Shown: positions 14,112 to 23,345 of the stretch, in pieces
How the letters are laid out: the number at the start of each line of letters is the position of its first letter
How positions within the stretch are numbered: the first letter of the stretch is position 1
NCBI GenBank assembly: GCA_020086605.1
Contig: JACBWW010000048.1
Span: forward strand, 1,521,687 to 1,585,686
DNA length: 64,000 bases
Origin: Lanius collurio
Lineage: Eukaryota; Chordata; Aves; Passeriformes; Laniidae
Direction of reading: 5' to 3'
Notes under the pieces: model-generated
The model's input: the letters and a program-made list of their open reading frames with translations, nothing else
Told to the model about the DNA's origin: nothing
Databases searched by the model: none
Made by a program: the position numbers and the translations under genes

Positions 14112-14410
14112 ATGATGGAGGGCTCATGGAAGGACTCATGGCTGTCCAAACCACAAAGAGACATTTACCTTAAACTTAAAAAGGTACTTGAACAGCAACA
14201 TGTAGATTTTAGCTTAATTCAAGCTCTGAAAGAACTAAGACACTTTTTGGCATGGCTGTTTAAAAACTTCTTCTATGTTTCTTGGGATTTGATACTTACC
14301 AAGGACTTTTGGAAGAATGTTTGGATACAGAGAATTTCCGAATCAAAAAATGTGCCGATGCAGGACTATTTCCATGAATATTACCTGATTTCAGAGACTG
14401 TTGAGCAATA
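14112..14410 (+). pseudogene. gag: Gag matrix-like fragment
   Basis: An open frame starts at ATG 14112, about 100 bp after the LTR, where gag begins in a retrovirus. Its first 95-100 residues look like the helical matrix domain of avian ERVK/betaretrovirus-type Gag: a basic, Leu-rich helix (YLKLKKVLEQ), then LAWLFKNFF and KDFWKNV. After about residue 100 the base composition changes abruptly from AT-rich to GC-rich and the reading becomes Ala/Pro/Arg-rich, unlike matrix. The frame stays open to a TGA at 14838-14840. Capsid, zinc-knuckle nucleocapsid and pol are absent. The matrix assignment rests on recognition of the pattern without an alignment, so an unrelated leader ORF remains possible. 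In a working element this part would help membrane targeting or packaging, but a fragment of this length would not form particles alone. Confidence 0.5.
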
Positions 14411-15003
14411 TTGGCTGTGTCCCGCTGTGGTTTCAGCAGCAAACACGTGGTCGAGCAGTGCGCGCGTTGCAGGGGCCTCCTCCGCCACTCAGGAGACCAC
14501 ATGGCCCCGGCCACGGGCTCCCAGTGCATTGCTAGCGGCGGCAAAGGAGCTCCCGTGCGCAGGAGAGCCAGTGAGGCCAGGCATGGAGGGAGCAGAGCCG
14601 GTGGGGAGACCAGAGGTGGCGGGAGTGGAGCCAGGAGCGACGCGGCGGCGCGGGCCTGGCGGTGTTCGCCCTGAGGCAGTGGCGAGGGCAGTGGCGGCCG
14701 AGGCGCAACCCGGCGATGGCCGCCCCGCGCCACATGGAGAGCGATGGTCTGAGCTCTGCGCCGAGAAAGGCAGTGGCGATTGTGGCAGTTGCTATGGTGA
14801 CCGCAGTGAGCCACACCGAGCCGGAGCAGTGTGGGGGTGAGAAGGAAACCACGCTAGCGCCCAGCAGGGACATGTCTGTAGTCGACAGCAGCAGCAGCGA
14901 CGGCAGCCCCAGCGGTACAAAGCGGTGCACATGTGCTGGAACAGAACGCCTCACAGGGCATGGCCATGCAGCCGCGTGAACGCCCGGAAAGCGTGGAGCA
15001 GTC
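14411..15003 (+). other. GC-rich middle segment of the LTR element
   Basis: About 590 bp of CpG- and GC-rich DNA lie between the gag-like part and the cold-shock sequence. Long open frames exist in several registers here (for example to 14840 and to 14979), but stop-poor frames are expected in GC-rich DNA. The composition resembles the 5' end of a vertebrate housekeeping mRNA, so part of it may be the 5' UTR or N-terminal coding sequence of the captured gene. It could also be a divergent proline/alanine-rich gag part. The sequence alone does not settle this. Confidence 0.4.
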
Positions 15004-15534
15004 ATGCGGAGCTCCAGAGGAGAAACGAGCACAGCACCAAGTGGCGGCACAGAGGTGGCCGAAGGCAGAGCAGCCGGCGGTGGCGGAGTGCAGCAGCACG
15101 GCCAGACCGGACCCGCACGGCCCCAAACACGATCCTGAGGAGTCCAGACCCTGTGGCAGGAATGCGCTGGTGGCCCCGGTCCCGGCGGTCCCGGCTGTGG
15201 CAGCTCCAGCGAGACAGCAAGAAAAGCTGAAAGTGAAAGCAAGAACAAAGGAACTCAGAAAAATGAAAAGGTTATCGTAGCTAAGGTTTTTGGAACTGTA
15301 AAGTGGTATAATGTAAAGAAAAATTACGGTTTCTTGTTGAAAAACGATACTGGAGAAAGTATTTTTGTCCATAAATCTGCTATTGTAAAAAATAACTCCA
15401 AAAGTGATGTTCCAAGCTTAGAAGAAGGAAAAAGAGTAGAATTTAAAATTGTGCAAGGAAGGAAGGGCCCACAGGCCGCCTGTGTTACAGGCCCTGGGGG
15501 TGTCCAGCAGATATGCTGGACAATATCCCCATAA
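15004..15534 (+). pseudogene. Y-box-type cold-shock domain cargo (broken)
   Basis: The frame starting at ATG 15004 gives a Gly/Ser/Ala-rich leader, a TGA at 15136-15138, a short basic stretch, and then a cold-shock domain at about 15268-15504. The domain is about 77-79 residues, the usual Y-box length. It keeps the GTVKWYNV opening, a modified RNP1 (KKNYGFL, where Y-box proteins normally have a Gly), RNP2 as IFVH, the KNN insertion typical of Y-box proteins, and the closing VTGPGGV. LIN28 also ends in VTGPGG, but the KNN insertion and absence of zinc knuckles favour the Y-box (YBX) family. These proteins bind mRNA and single-stranded DNA and act in translational control and mRNA packaging. 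The frame ends at 15532-15534 soon after the domain, while the family-like continuation lies in another frame. The gene is therefore broken by one stop and one frame change. Confidence 0.8.
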
Positions 15535-15922
15535 TCCCTATCCTTTCCCCTATCCCACCTTCCCCCTTTATTCCATGCCCCTTTATCCCCCATATATGCC
15601 CAGCCCAAATTTCCCTTTCTGGTACCCCTCACAAAACCATGCTTTTCCATTCACCATGAATCCCTTTGAAATGCCAATGGGGGGGAAGAAAAGGAGGGAA
15701 GAAACTATCTGTCATTTTCTAATATTCCAACAGGTCCAAAAAGGAAAATCCCTTCCTCAGTTTCCATCTGAAGCATGCTCAAGTCCTGTCTCCCTTCTGA
15801 TGCTCCAAAGAGAATGTTTGGACATTTGGGGACTCAAGATAGTGGCTTCCTTTCCTTTGAATTTGTTTTTTTGTTTATCCAACTGTATTTTCCAATGTTT
15901 TTTATTTCATAAGAAAGGGTGA
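15506..15922 (+). pseudogene. Pro/Tyr-rich tail of the cargo, in a second frame
   Basis: Right after the cold-shock domain the adjacent frame carries an SRYA motif, which in Y-box proteins follows the domain within a few residues. A tract very rich in Pro, Tyr and Phe (NPYPFPYPTFPLY and similar) follows up to about 15690, then a basic KKRRE. The remaining 70-odd codons are unremarkable and end at TGA 15920-15922, inside the purine tract, three bases from the 3' LTR. Vertebrate YBX1-3 have alternating basic/acidic tails, so a Pro/Tyr-rich tail is unusual. The frame change lies near a run of five G at 15495-15499, a likely slippage site. The part after about 15700 may be remnant retroviral 3' sequence. 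Confidence 0.6.
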
Positions 15923-15924
15923 AT
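15911..15924 (+). other. Polypurine tract before the 3' LTR
   Basis: AAGAAAGGGTGAA is almost entirely purine and ends one base before the 3' LTR. This is the position and composition of the primer for plus-strand DNA synthesis in LTR elements. Confidence 0.7.
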
Positions 15925-16217
15925 TGTGGAGGTGCCTCTCCCCTGAAGTCCCGGGGGGAGGGACCCTGCAGGGTACGGGTCTGCCTCTGTCCCTGCTCCC
16001 ATGTCACGTGTGCCCCATACCTGTTCCTGATTGGGTGGTTTGGTGTGCAGGGGGCTCGGGAAGAGAAGAGGGTCCCATGACTAGGTCTGCCTGGGAACTC
16101 CAGCCATGCGGCTGGAGGAATAAATCAGCTCTGAACATCTACAGAAATATCTCTTCATCTTTCCTTCCAAGTTCATCGCTGTCTTATTCATGTTGTAAGG
16201 ATTCCCTCATTGCAACA
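15925..16217 (+). repeat. 3' LTR
   Basis: A 293-bp copy of the 5' LTR, beginning TGTGGAGG and ending CAACA. AATAAA lies at 16119-16124. It keeps CTGATTGG at 16027-16034, the classic Y-box (inverted CCAAT) core, where the 5' LTR reads CTAATTGG at 13826-13833. A small insertion next to the GGCTGGAGG block accounts for most of the length difference from the 5' LTR. Confidence 0.9.
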
Positions 16218-16223
16218 AGAGAC
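16218..16223. repeat. Target-site duplication, right copy (AGAGAC)
   Basis: Identical to the six bases at 13719-13724. It closes the LTR element on its right side. Confidence 0.88.
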
Positions 16224-19200
16224 TTTCTCAGGAAAGATGTTCTCAGCATGACAGCATTTTCTGCCAAGATTGCTAATCTTTAAGTCTTACTACCATTTCT
16301 GAGAAGGGGTTGCCCATCCTTTCACAGCATATTTGAAGAGTGATGTTCTCACACAAGCATGACATTGTCTTCTGAGACTATTATTCCTGATGCATAGAAT
16401 CAGTTTATGAAGTGATGGCAGCTCCTGGATAATATCAGTCTTTTTATCCTGCCGTTCTCCTTTCCCTATACCGCAGACAGTGGGGTTTTTTTACTGGTTT
16501 TCAGCATCCTGTCAAGTAAAATACCAGTGGACGACAACCTAAATTTAATCACTGCCCTTCTATAATTTAATCTAAATACAGATCAGTCTGGTTCTGCAGG
16601 TTATTTTAAAGTGCTTTATTATTTTGATATTGTTTTCTAAAACTAGTTTAGATTTCAGATAACAAGCATTGGCAGTTACATGACTCCTCTCCCCACAAAA
16701 TTCTTTAAGTTATCTTTATTCTTTAATTAATTTTTATGGCTTGAATTTGGTTCTTTCTATACTAGAAGATAATTTGTTATGAATAATTGCCTATTTAGTG
16801 GTGTTATTTTCTAGTAAATATATCAGAAGAAAGTGAAAATAGCAAGTTAAGACAAATATTAGTTTCTTCAGCTAGCATAAACAAACCTATGCCTATGTTG
16901 CTCCAGGGGTCCAAACATTTCTGTGGTGCCAATAAGAGCTCTTTCATTTGGCTTGGCTTGTGTTTCTGGCATTTGCAACAAGCTTAAAAATATTTCCTTT
17001 TCATTTCTTAGACTTCCAATACTAAGTCTCCTTCTTGTGGCTTCTGAAATAGTTTTTGTGCACCATTTTGCAAACATTATCTTGGCATATTTATAAAAAA
17101 TCTCAGCTAGTATTGGAGGATCATCCATAAATCAATAGCAACAGCTGCCAATACACTATTATTATGTATTTAATAGTTTATACTTTTATTTTAGATATTG
17201 TAATACAACTGTAAAATTAGTACTTTCCTTACTAGCTCACCTCCACCAGTAATCTGAATTGCATCTAAGATCAGGCAGTTTGGTATTTTCTCTTTATCAG
17301 ATCTACAGATACACCGTCTGCCTTAAGACTTTGATTTGTTGCACTTGTGCTAAACCTTCATGTCAGGGATGTCTGACCTTTTGAATCAGGGTTGGATACC
17401 TGTTCGGGAAACCTCTGCAGTTTGTGCTCTCACATTACTCTCCTGTGTTTTATGGATGCAGCAATAGCTCACAGCAGTATATCTGGTAATGCATGAATGC
17501 ATTTTAGAAATGTAAAAATTATTTTTAGGGGCAGGTTAAATTGTCATTTGCACAGCCCTGCCGTTGTGAACATTAAAATCAATGCATTTTTCCACAGATA
17601 TGCATTCAATCTGAAAAAAAGGAAGCATATATTCTCCAAAGTGTAGAAAGGCTGTTTGTGAAGTGCTTTTGATAAGGGCAAGAAGTGGTTTATGATCACC
17701 TTCCATCCACACCTCATAAATTATATTCTCACTAGTAAAGACAAAAACTTGATACACCTAACTACTAATGCCAAAGAGTCCCTCTCCGTTTGCTCTCATC
17801 ACCATTCTGCATTTGTCAGTCTCTCTGAGGTAGTGACCTCTAGTTTCCACAATACAGTTATGAGAAACATGAATATAAAAAAGAAAGTACCTTCTGGCTT
17901 GTGAAGGCAGGAAGGTGATGGCCTCAGCTGTACCTTCATTTCCCTGTAAGTATTGTTGGGTTAGTTTCTAAATGAGATCTGCTATTTCCACTGTATGAAA
18001 TTTACATTTTTGGTTCTCTTTGCTTTAGTCCAGAATCTCAGACACTTTTCAAAGCTGCCAGGGGTCTCTTCTCAACTGACTGTTTTCCTCACATCAAAGC
18101 TTCATCTATGTGTAACTTAAAAACCCCTAGATTATCAGAAAGTTGTACTTTCAGGTGAAATGACTATTAAACACAACTCAGACAGTGATGTTCAAAAGCA
18201 ATATTTCCCAACAGGGAGGGAAATGGTCAAAAAGCTATTTTATTTTCTGTTTGCATCAAGTGTGGAAAAATGTTTCCAACTCTTCTGTACAGAAATGTGA
18301 TGGGAAACACTCTCATTTTACAGGTTTTGGACCTATACAGAAGTGAAAGATTCCACCCTTTTTTCCACTGTGCTTCGTGCTCTGGCCAGGAAGCTGCACC
18401 CATGCTACCTGCTGTTTCACTTGCTCTCCTCGTGTAGAGCAGTAACTCTGTCCTGTTCCAAAGCAATTTCTATTTTGGGATGAAGGGTGTCCTCTGAGGA
18501 ATTTGAACAAGGGGACATAGGAGAGTGGCAAAAGGAAGAAAATATTATTTTCTCATTTGTGTTGTGAAACCCACTGAGTCCTTGGAAGACCAGCTCCAAA
18601 GCTTTTTTCCCTTTCTTTCCAATATAGTCTCTGCACAAGTATTAAGTCCTAGATCTTAATTTTGTGTTGCTTATTTAGCAGCTACCCTTCACCCCTTAGC
18701 CCTGTAAGTCAGCCCCTCGACTTCTCTTCCCATGTAAAAAAAGGAAAAAAACCTCTAAAAGCACAAGACTCTGTTGGTGAGCTCTAGACTTTGATAGATG
18801 TAATTGAGCAAATGTTGCTGCAAGGTTGAAAAGTCTCCTGGTGCCTGCATTACTACCACCAGTGTGGGGCTGGCACAAGGGGACCCGTGCTTGGGCCTCT
18901 GCTGTGCTGACACAGAGGCTGACAGCCAGTCTGAAATCACCAGCAAAGGTGGGCTTGAACAAAGTACAATTCCTGTACTGAAGGAGATTGTGCATGGGCA
19001 TACATTTCCTCCTGTCAGTTCTGCTGAAGGGTGATGACCTGTTACAAAAAGACCATAGCATACAGCTGGGGAGCAGTAACATAACATCTGAGCTGTTCAC
19101 TAACAAAGCTGAATGGAAGTCCTTAAATCAGTCACAACTGCTCATAGTTTTAATTTTGTTGGTTTAAATACCTATCTCATATTTTTTGTTTTTATATTAG

Positions 19201-20890
19201 TAATATTTTCCTCAGATTTCTACAGTACTCTTACCATTAGCCTCCTCCACTGATGTTAATTGAAAAGAATTAAAAACATTAAATGATTCTGAACCGGCTC
19301 CTGTCAGAAGTAAAGTTAATTTTTGACTCCTTCTTCCAGGCATTACTTATCAATGGAGAACACTTATTTACATTTTTCTAGTTGTCTTACAAATTCACAG
19401 AGCTTTAACTCCAGTGTGAGTTTTTGCTCTCTGGTTCATTTCTCCTTATGGGAATTTTTAGTGCATTTTACTGCTGATACTGTGTGCAATTCAGTGGTTA
19501 CTCAGCATCAGATACTCTGATCAAGTTTTGCTTCATTCGGCATCTGAATTTTAACGCTTCAACACTTGCCATGATCCTCCATGACCAGTGACCCAACTGG
19601 ATAAGAACCTTGTAAAATAGAGTTCTCACCTTTTTCACTGTTTGCATTCACTGACAAACTTTCTGAAAACGATAATGTTGCAAGAGTAAAAGTGAAACTA
19701 GGATTTCACTCACCACTCTTCTGACTTACCTTTGGCATATTGCAGTACATCGGCCTTTTTTAAAATTTCAGGTGGCGTGGACTTGAGGTTTTGGGGGACA
19801 GACATAAGTTCTGTTGACAGAAACTGTGGAAGCCAAGGGCTCATGAATTGCTGCATGGCAACAACTGAGATGCTCCCAGACAGGCGCTGATATATTGCTA
19901 TCGGTTTCTTGTCAAATGTGTTCCCCCCAGTGTAATTATGCACAAAACTTGAATACATTAAACCCATTTCAACTACTACATTTTGCCTCCTCAGCTCTTA
20001 CAAACAGACCTGCAAAAAACATGCCAACATTTTTTCCTCACTCTCAAAAACCCCAGTATCTTTGCTTCCCACCTTTAACGAAAATCAATATTTGGCAGCT
20101 GTCTTATGTTTTTTCAGTGTTCCTGATTTCCCTCTGTTTTTGGCATTGCCAACACACTCTGCAATATGCTGCAGTGCCCTTAATAACATTTTGGAACAGC
20201 CTTGCTAGAAATGCCAGTTCAGAGAGGGTTGAATTAGCATGCATCATCTACACTGTGGACAGTTATGAGTTTTATGCCTTTCCCAATATTTTGTTGTAGA
20301 TATTTCTTTTCAGATGGATTATACCCGTGTGCAGAATGTCCCAATTGTGTGACGTGCTTCAATTTTTTTTTTTTTTTGCTCTTACATACTTTGGCTTAAA
20401 TATTGCTGCTGATGAAAAAAAAAATCTGCATTTCTTGACTGACCAGGCATATCGTCATGGTTATTATTTTAGTTCAGTTTCATGTTCCATTATTACTAAG
20501 TGTATTTGCCATATACAGATTGGCTATCTGTGTTCTTTGGCTGAGGATCAATCATTTTCAGAGCCTGAAACTGGATTCTGAGCCTCCAGCTACGCAGATA
20601 AAAATAGGAACTGTAATTTGTCACAGGTGTTTGCTGAAGCAATTCCAGCAATGGACACAACACTAAAAATTGCAGAGCAAGATTAGATTTATATGACATG
20701 GTAGGAACTCCTTTGACCACTACCTGGGGTGTTTCTAGAGTGCTACGGCTATGCAAACTTCTATGCTGATTTCTAGACATTGCTGTTGTAAATATATCTT
20801 TGTCCCCACTTGAGAATTTTGAAATCAAGCTACAATCAATACTTACTCCTTCCTCCTATTATGGATTTTATAGTAGCAGCCTTAGACCAG
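16224..20890. other. Non-coding stretch between the LTR element and CR1
   Basis: AT-rich DNA with a 15-base T run at 20363-20377 and only short, unrecognised open frames. A frame on the - strand at 19730-19967 is followed by a good splice-donor match (GTAAGT on the - strand, 19724-19729) but lacks a convincing acceptor. It is listed among the findings, not as a gene. Confidence 0.5.
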
Positions 20891-23345
20891 GTTACACAGA
20901 ACCATGGATTTGCAGAATCGGGTAGACCAAATCTGGGTGACATGCCACTCATCCACCCTGTTCAAGGCAGGACTAATCAGACCAAGTTCCTCAGATCTGT
21001 GTTCGATTGAGTCTTGAACATGTCCAAGGATGGAGTGTTTTTCCCATAGTGTCTCTGTGTCTCTTCCAGTACTGAAACAACCTCATAGTAAAAAAAAAAT
21101 CAAATTGTATCTAAATGTTCCCCCTCGTAGCCACTGCCTCTCATCCAGCTGCTGTGCATCTTCAGGAGTAGTCTGGCTCTGTCTCCTTTATGCCTTCTGA
21201 TCAAGTAGTTGCAGACACAACGTTTAGTTGCAGATTTCCCCTCAGATCTCTCTTTTCCAGTCTAAACACGTTCATCACACAGTGCCTTTCCTCATAGATC
21301 ACATGCTTCAGCTTCAGAGAAGCTTGCTGGCCTCCTCAGGACTCAATCCAATATGTCCAAGTCTTTTATTTACTGGAGCCCTCCAAACTGGGTATGCTAT
21401 TCCAGGCACAGTCTCACAAGTGACAAATACAGAAGGAGGGTCAACTCTCTGGATCTGCTGCCTGCAGATCTTGCTAATACAACACCCAGGATGCTGTTGG
21501 TTTTCCCAGCCACAAGGTCACATTGCTGGCCCATATTCAACTTCTTGTCCTCCAAGATCACCAGGTCCTTTTCAGAAAAGCTGTTTCCCCATCAGCCTCA
21601 GTCTGTATTGTTGCATTAATTTACTCCGTCCCAGATGTGAGATTTTGTCTTTGCTTTTGTTGAACGTTGTGAAATTCCTGTCAGCCCATTTCTCCAGGCT
21701 GTCAAAGTACCTCTGAATTAGCAGTGACTGCTCCCCCCAGATAGGTATCATCTGCACACTTGTGGAGAACGCAGTTTGTCCCATCAGCCAGGTCATCAAT
21801 GACATGATTAAACACTGCTGTCCCAATTCTGCTTCCTAAGGGACACCAGTAGCTAATGGCCATCATACAACTGATTTTGTGTCACTGATCACAACCTGCT
21901 GAACCCAGTGTTACAGCCAATTTTCCACTCACCTTATCATCCATTTTTCTTGCCCATATCTTGCCAGTTTGGTGATAAGACATTGTGGCAAAGCTTGCCA
22001 CACACAAAGTATACAATACACATTGCCCTCCTCTTGTGCACAACATTATCATAGAAAAGAAATTAGGTTGGTCAGGCATGGTTTGCCCTTGAAAAATCTA
22101 TGCTAACTGCTTGCAATCACCTTCTTGTCCTTCATATGTTTAGCAATAACTTGCAGGAGGTTTTGTTCCATAACTATCTCAGGAACTGAGGTGAGGCCTG
22201 GAGTTACACAGATGCTCTTCCTGAGTTCGGGTGCAATGTTTGCCTTTCTATAGTTACTGGGAACCTCCCCACTTTGAAACTGCCATGACCTTTCAAAAAC
22301 ATTATCAGCATCACAAGGACATTACCCAGCTCCTCCAGCACCCTTGTGTGCATCCAATGTGAATGTCCAAGTGGGTTAAGTTCTCCCTGATTCCATCTGC
22401 TCCTACTGTGGGTACTACTTCATGCCTGCAGACTGCTAGAAGGCTCAGGGACCTGGAGGGCCAGAGGGCAGACTTGCCAAGGAAAATTTAGGAAAAAAAT
22501 GTGTCAATTACCTGAGCTTTTTTCATATCCCTTGTCACAGGATTCTCTGCCCCACTGAGCAATGCCCATTCTCATTATTCTACATTCTCTTTAGTCCTCT
22601 TTCTGCTACTGGTCCACTTAAAGAAACCTTCCTTATTGCCTTTTTCTCCCTTGCTAGTTTAAACTGGAGTTGCACACTGGCTTCCCTGACTGTATTCCCT
22701 CACACTTGAAGAGCGTCTGTTCATTCCTCCAAAGTAGTTTGTCCCTGCTCCCACCTGCTGTGTACTTCTTGTGTTTAAGCTCAGGCAGGAGCTCCATGTT
22801 CATCCATACTGGCCTTGTGCCATCCTTGCTCAACTTTCTGAACATTGTGCGCTGTTCTTGTGTTCTGAGGAGGCTGTCTTTGAAGATCAGCCAGCTCTCC
22901 TGGGGCCTTTTGCCCTGCAGCACAGTTTTCCATGAACAGACTCCCTGAACAGACCTAAATCTGCTCTTCTGAAGTACAGAGCTTTAATTTGGCTATTTAT
23001 TTTGCTCACTTCTCTCAGGATCCTAAACTCCACAGTCTCACAGTTGCTGCAGTCCACACTGCCCTTCACCTTTAGGTCCAATATCTCCTCATTGGTTCAC
23101 TGATCACCTGCATCAAGAAAAGGTTTTCAATATAGTCCACAAATCCAATGGATTGTTTGTGCCATATTATCCTTCCAGCAGATACTGTGGTGGTCAGAGT
23201 CATCTGTAATCACCCGTATCTCTAATTCTGAGGCTTTCTTCAGCAGCCTGAAGAAGGATTGACCTACTTTCTCTTCCTGACCAAGTTATCCGTAGGGGTG
23301 TCTTCTACAGCGCTCCCTGTGCAGGTCCATCCCCTGATCCTTACT
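20891..23345 (-). mobile_element. CR1 LINE, long decayed copy (- strand)
   Basis: About 2.45 kb of CR1 lies in antisense orientation, with its 3' end at the left. Reading the - strand from right to left I see the endonuclease end (an ICWKDN match at 23166-23183), then a linker with VEFRILR, FRRADLGLFR and WMNMELLPELKHKK (open pieces at 22887-23081 and 22654-22923). The reverse transcriptase follows with a CADDT version of the YADD/FADD catalytic box (21744-21758), then EKWADRNFTTFNKSK (open piece 21572-21826). Last comes a 3' UTR with the diverged GACCAGGTT/ACACAGAA end near 20891. The catalytic box and the following piece are in different frames, and many stops interrupt the reading, so it is inactive. 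The 5' end is truncated, as is usual for CR1. Edges are estimates. Confidence 0.9.

Larger units (their letters stand above)
13719..16223 (+). mobile_element. Non-autonomous LTR retroelement carrying a Y-box cold-shock cargo
   Basis: This is a complete LTR element of about 2.5 kb. The 6-bp duplication AGAGAC flanks it at 13719-13724 and 16218-16223. The two LTRs (288 and 293 bp) begin TGTGG and end CAACA. The interior is only about 1.9 kb. It holds a gag matrix-like fragment, a GC-rich middle part and a cold-shock-domain sequence, followed by a purine tract against the 3' LTR. No protease, reverse transcriptase, integrase or envelope sequence can be seen, so movement would have needed proteins supplied in trans. 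A 6-bp duplication is typical of alpha- and beta-type retroviruses (the ERVK group), which fits the gag remnant. By eye the LTRs differ at some 20-25 positions plus a few indels, which points to an old insertion. Seen directly: LTRs, duplication, cargo. Inferred: capture of a host mRNA. Confidence 0.88.

Noticed and set aside
14532..15372. 172-238 codon frames on the - strand within the LTR element
   Set aside because: They are the complement of the GC-rich segment and of the cold-shock domain. The + strand reading is the one with a recognisable domain.
18696..19106. 136-codon - strand frame
   Set aside because: Low-complexity Cys/Ser/Leu reading without a family pattern. A comparable frame exists on the other strand.
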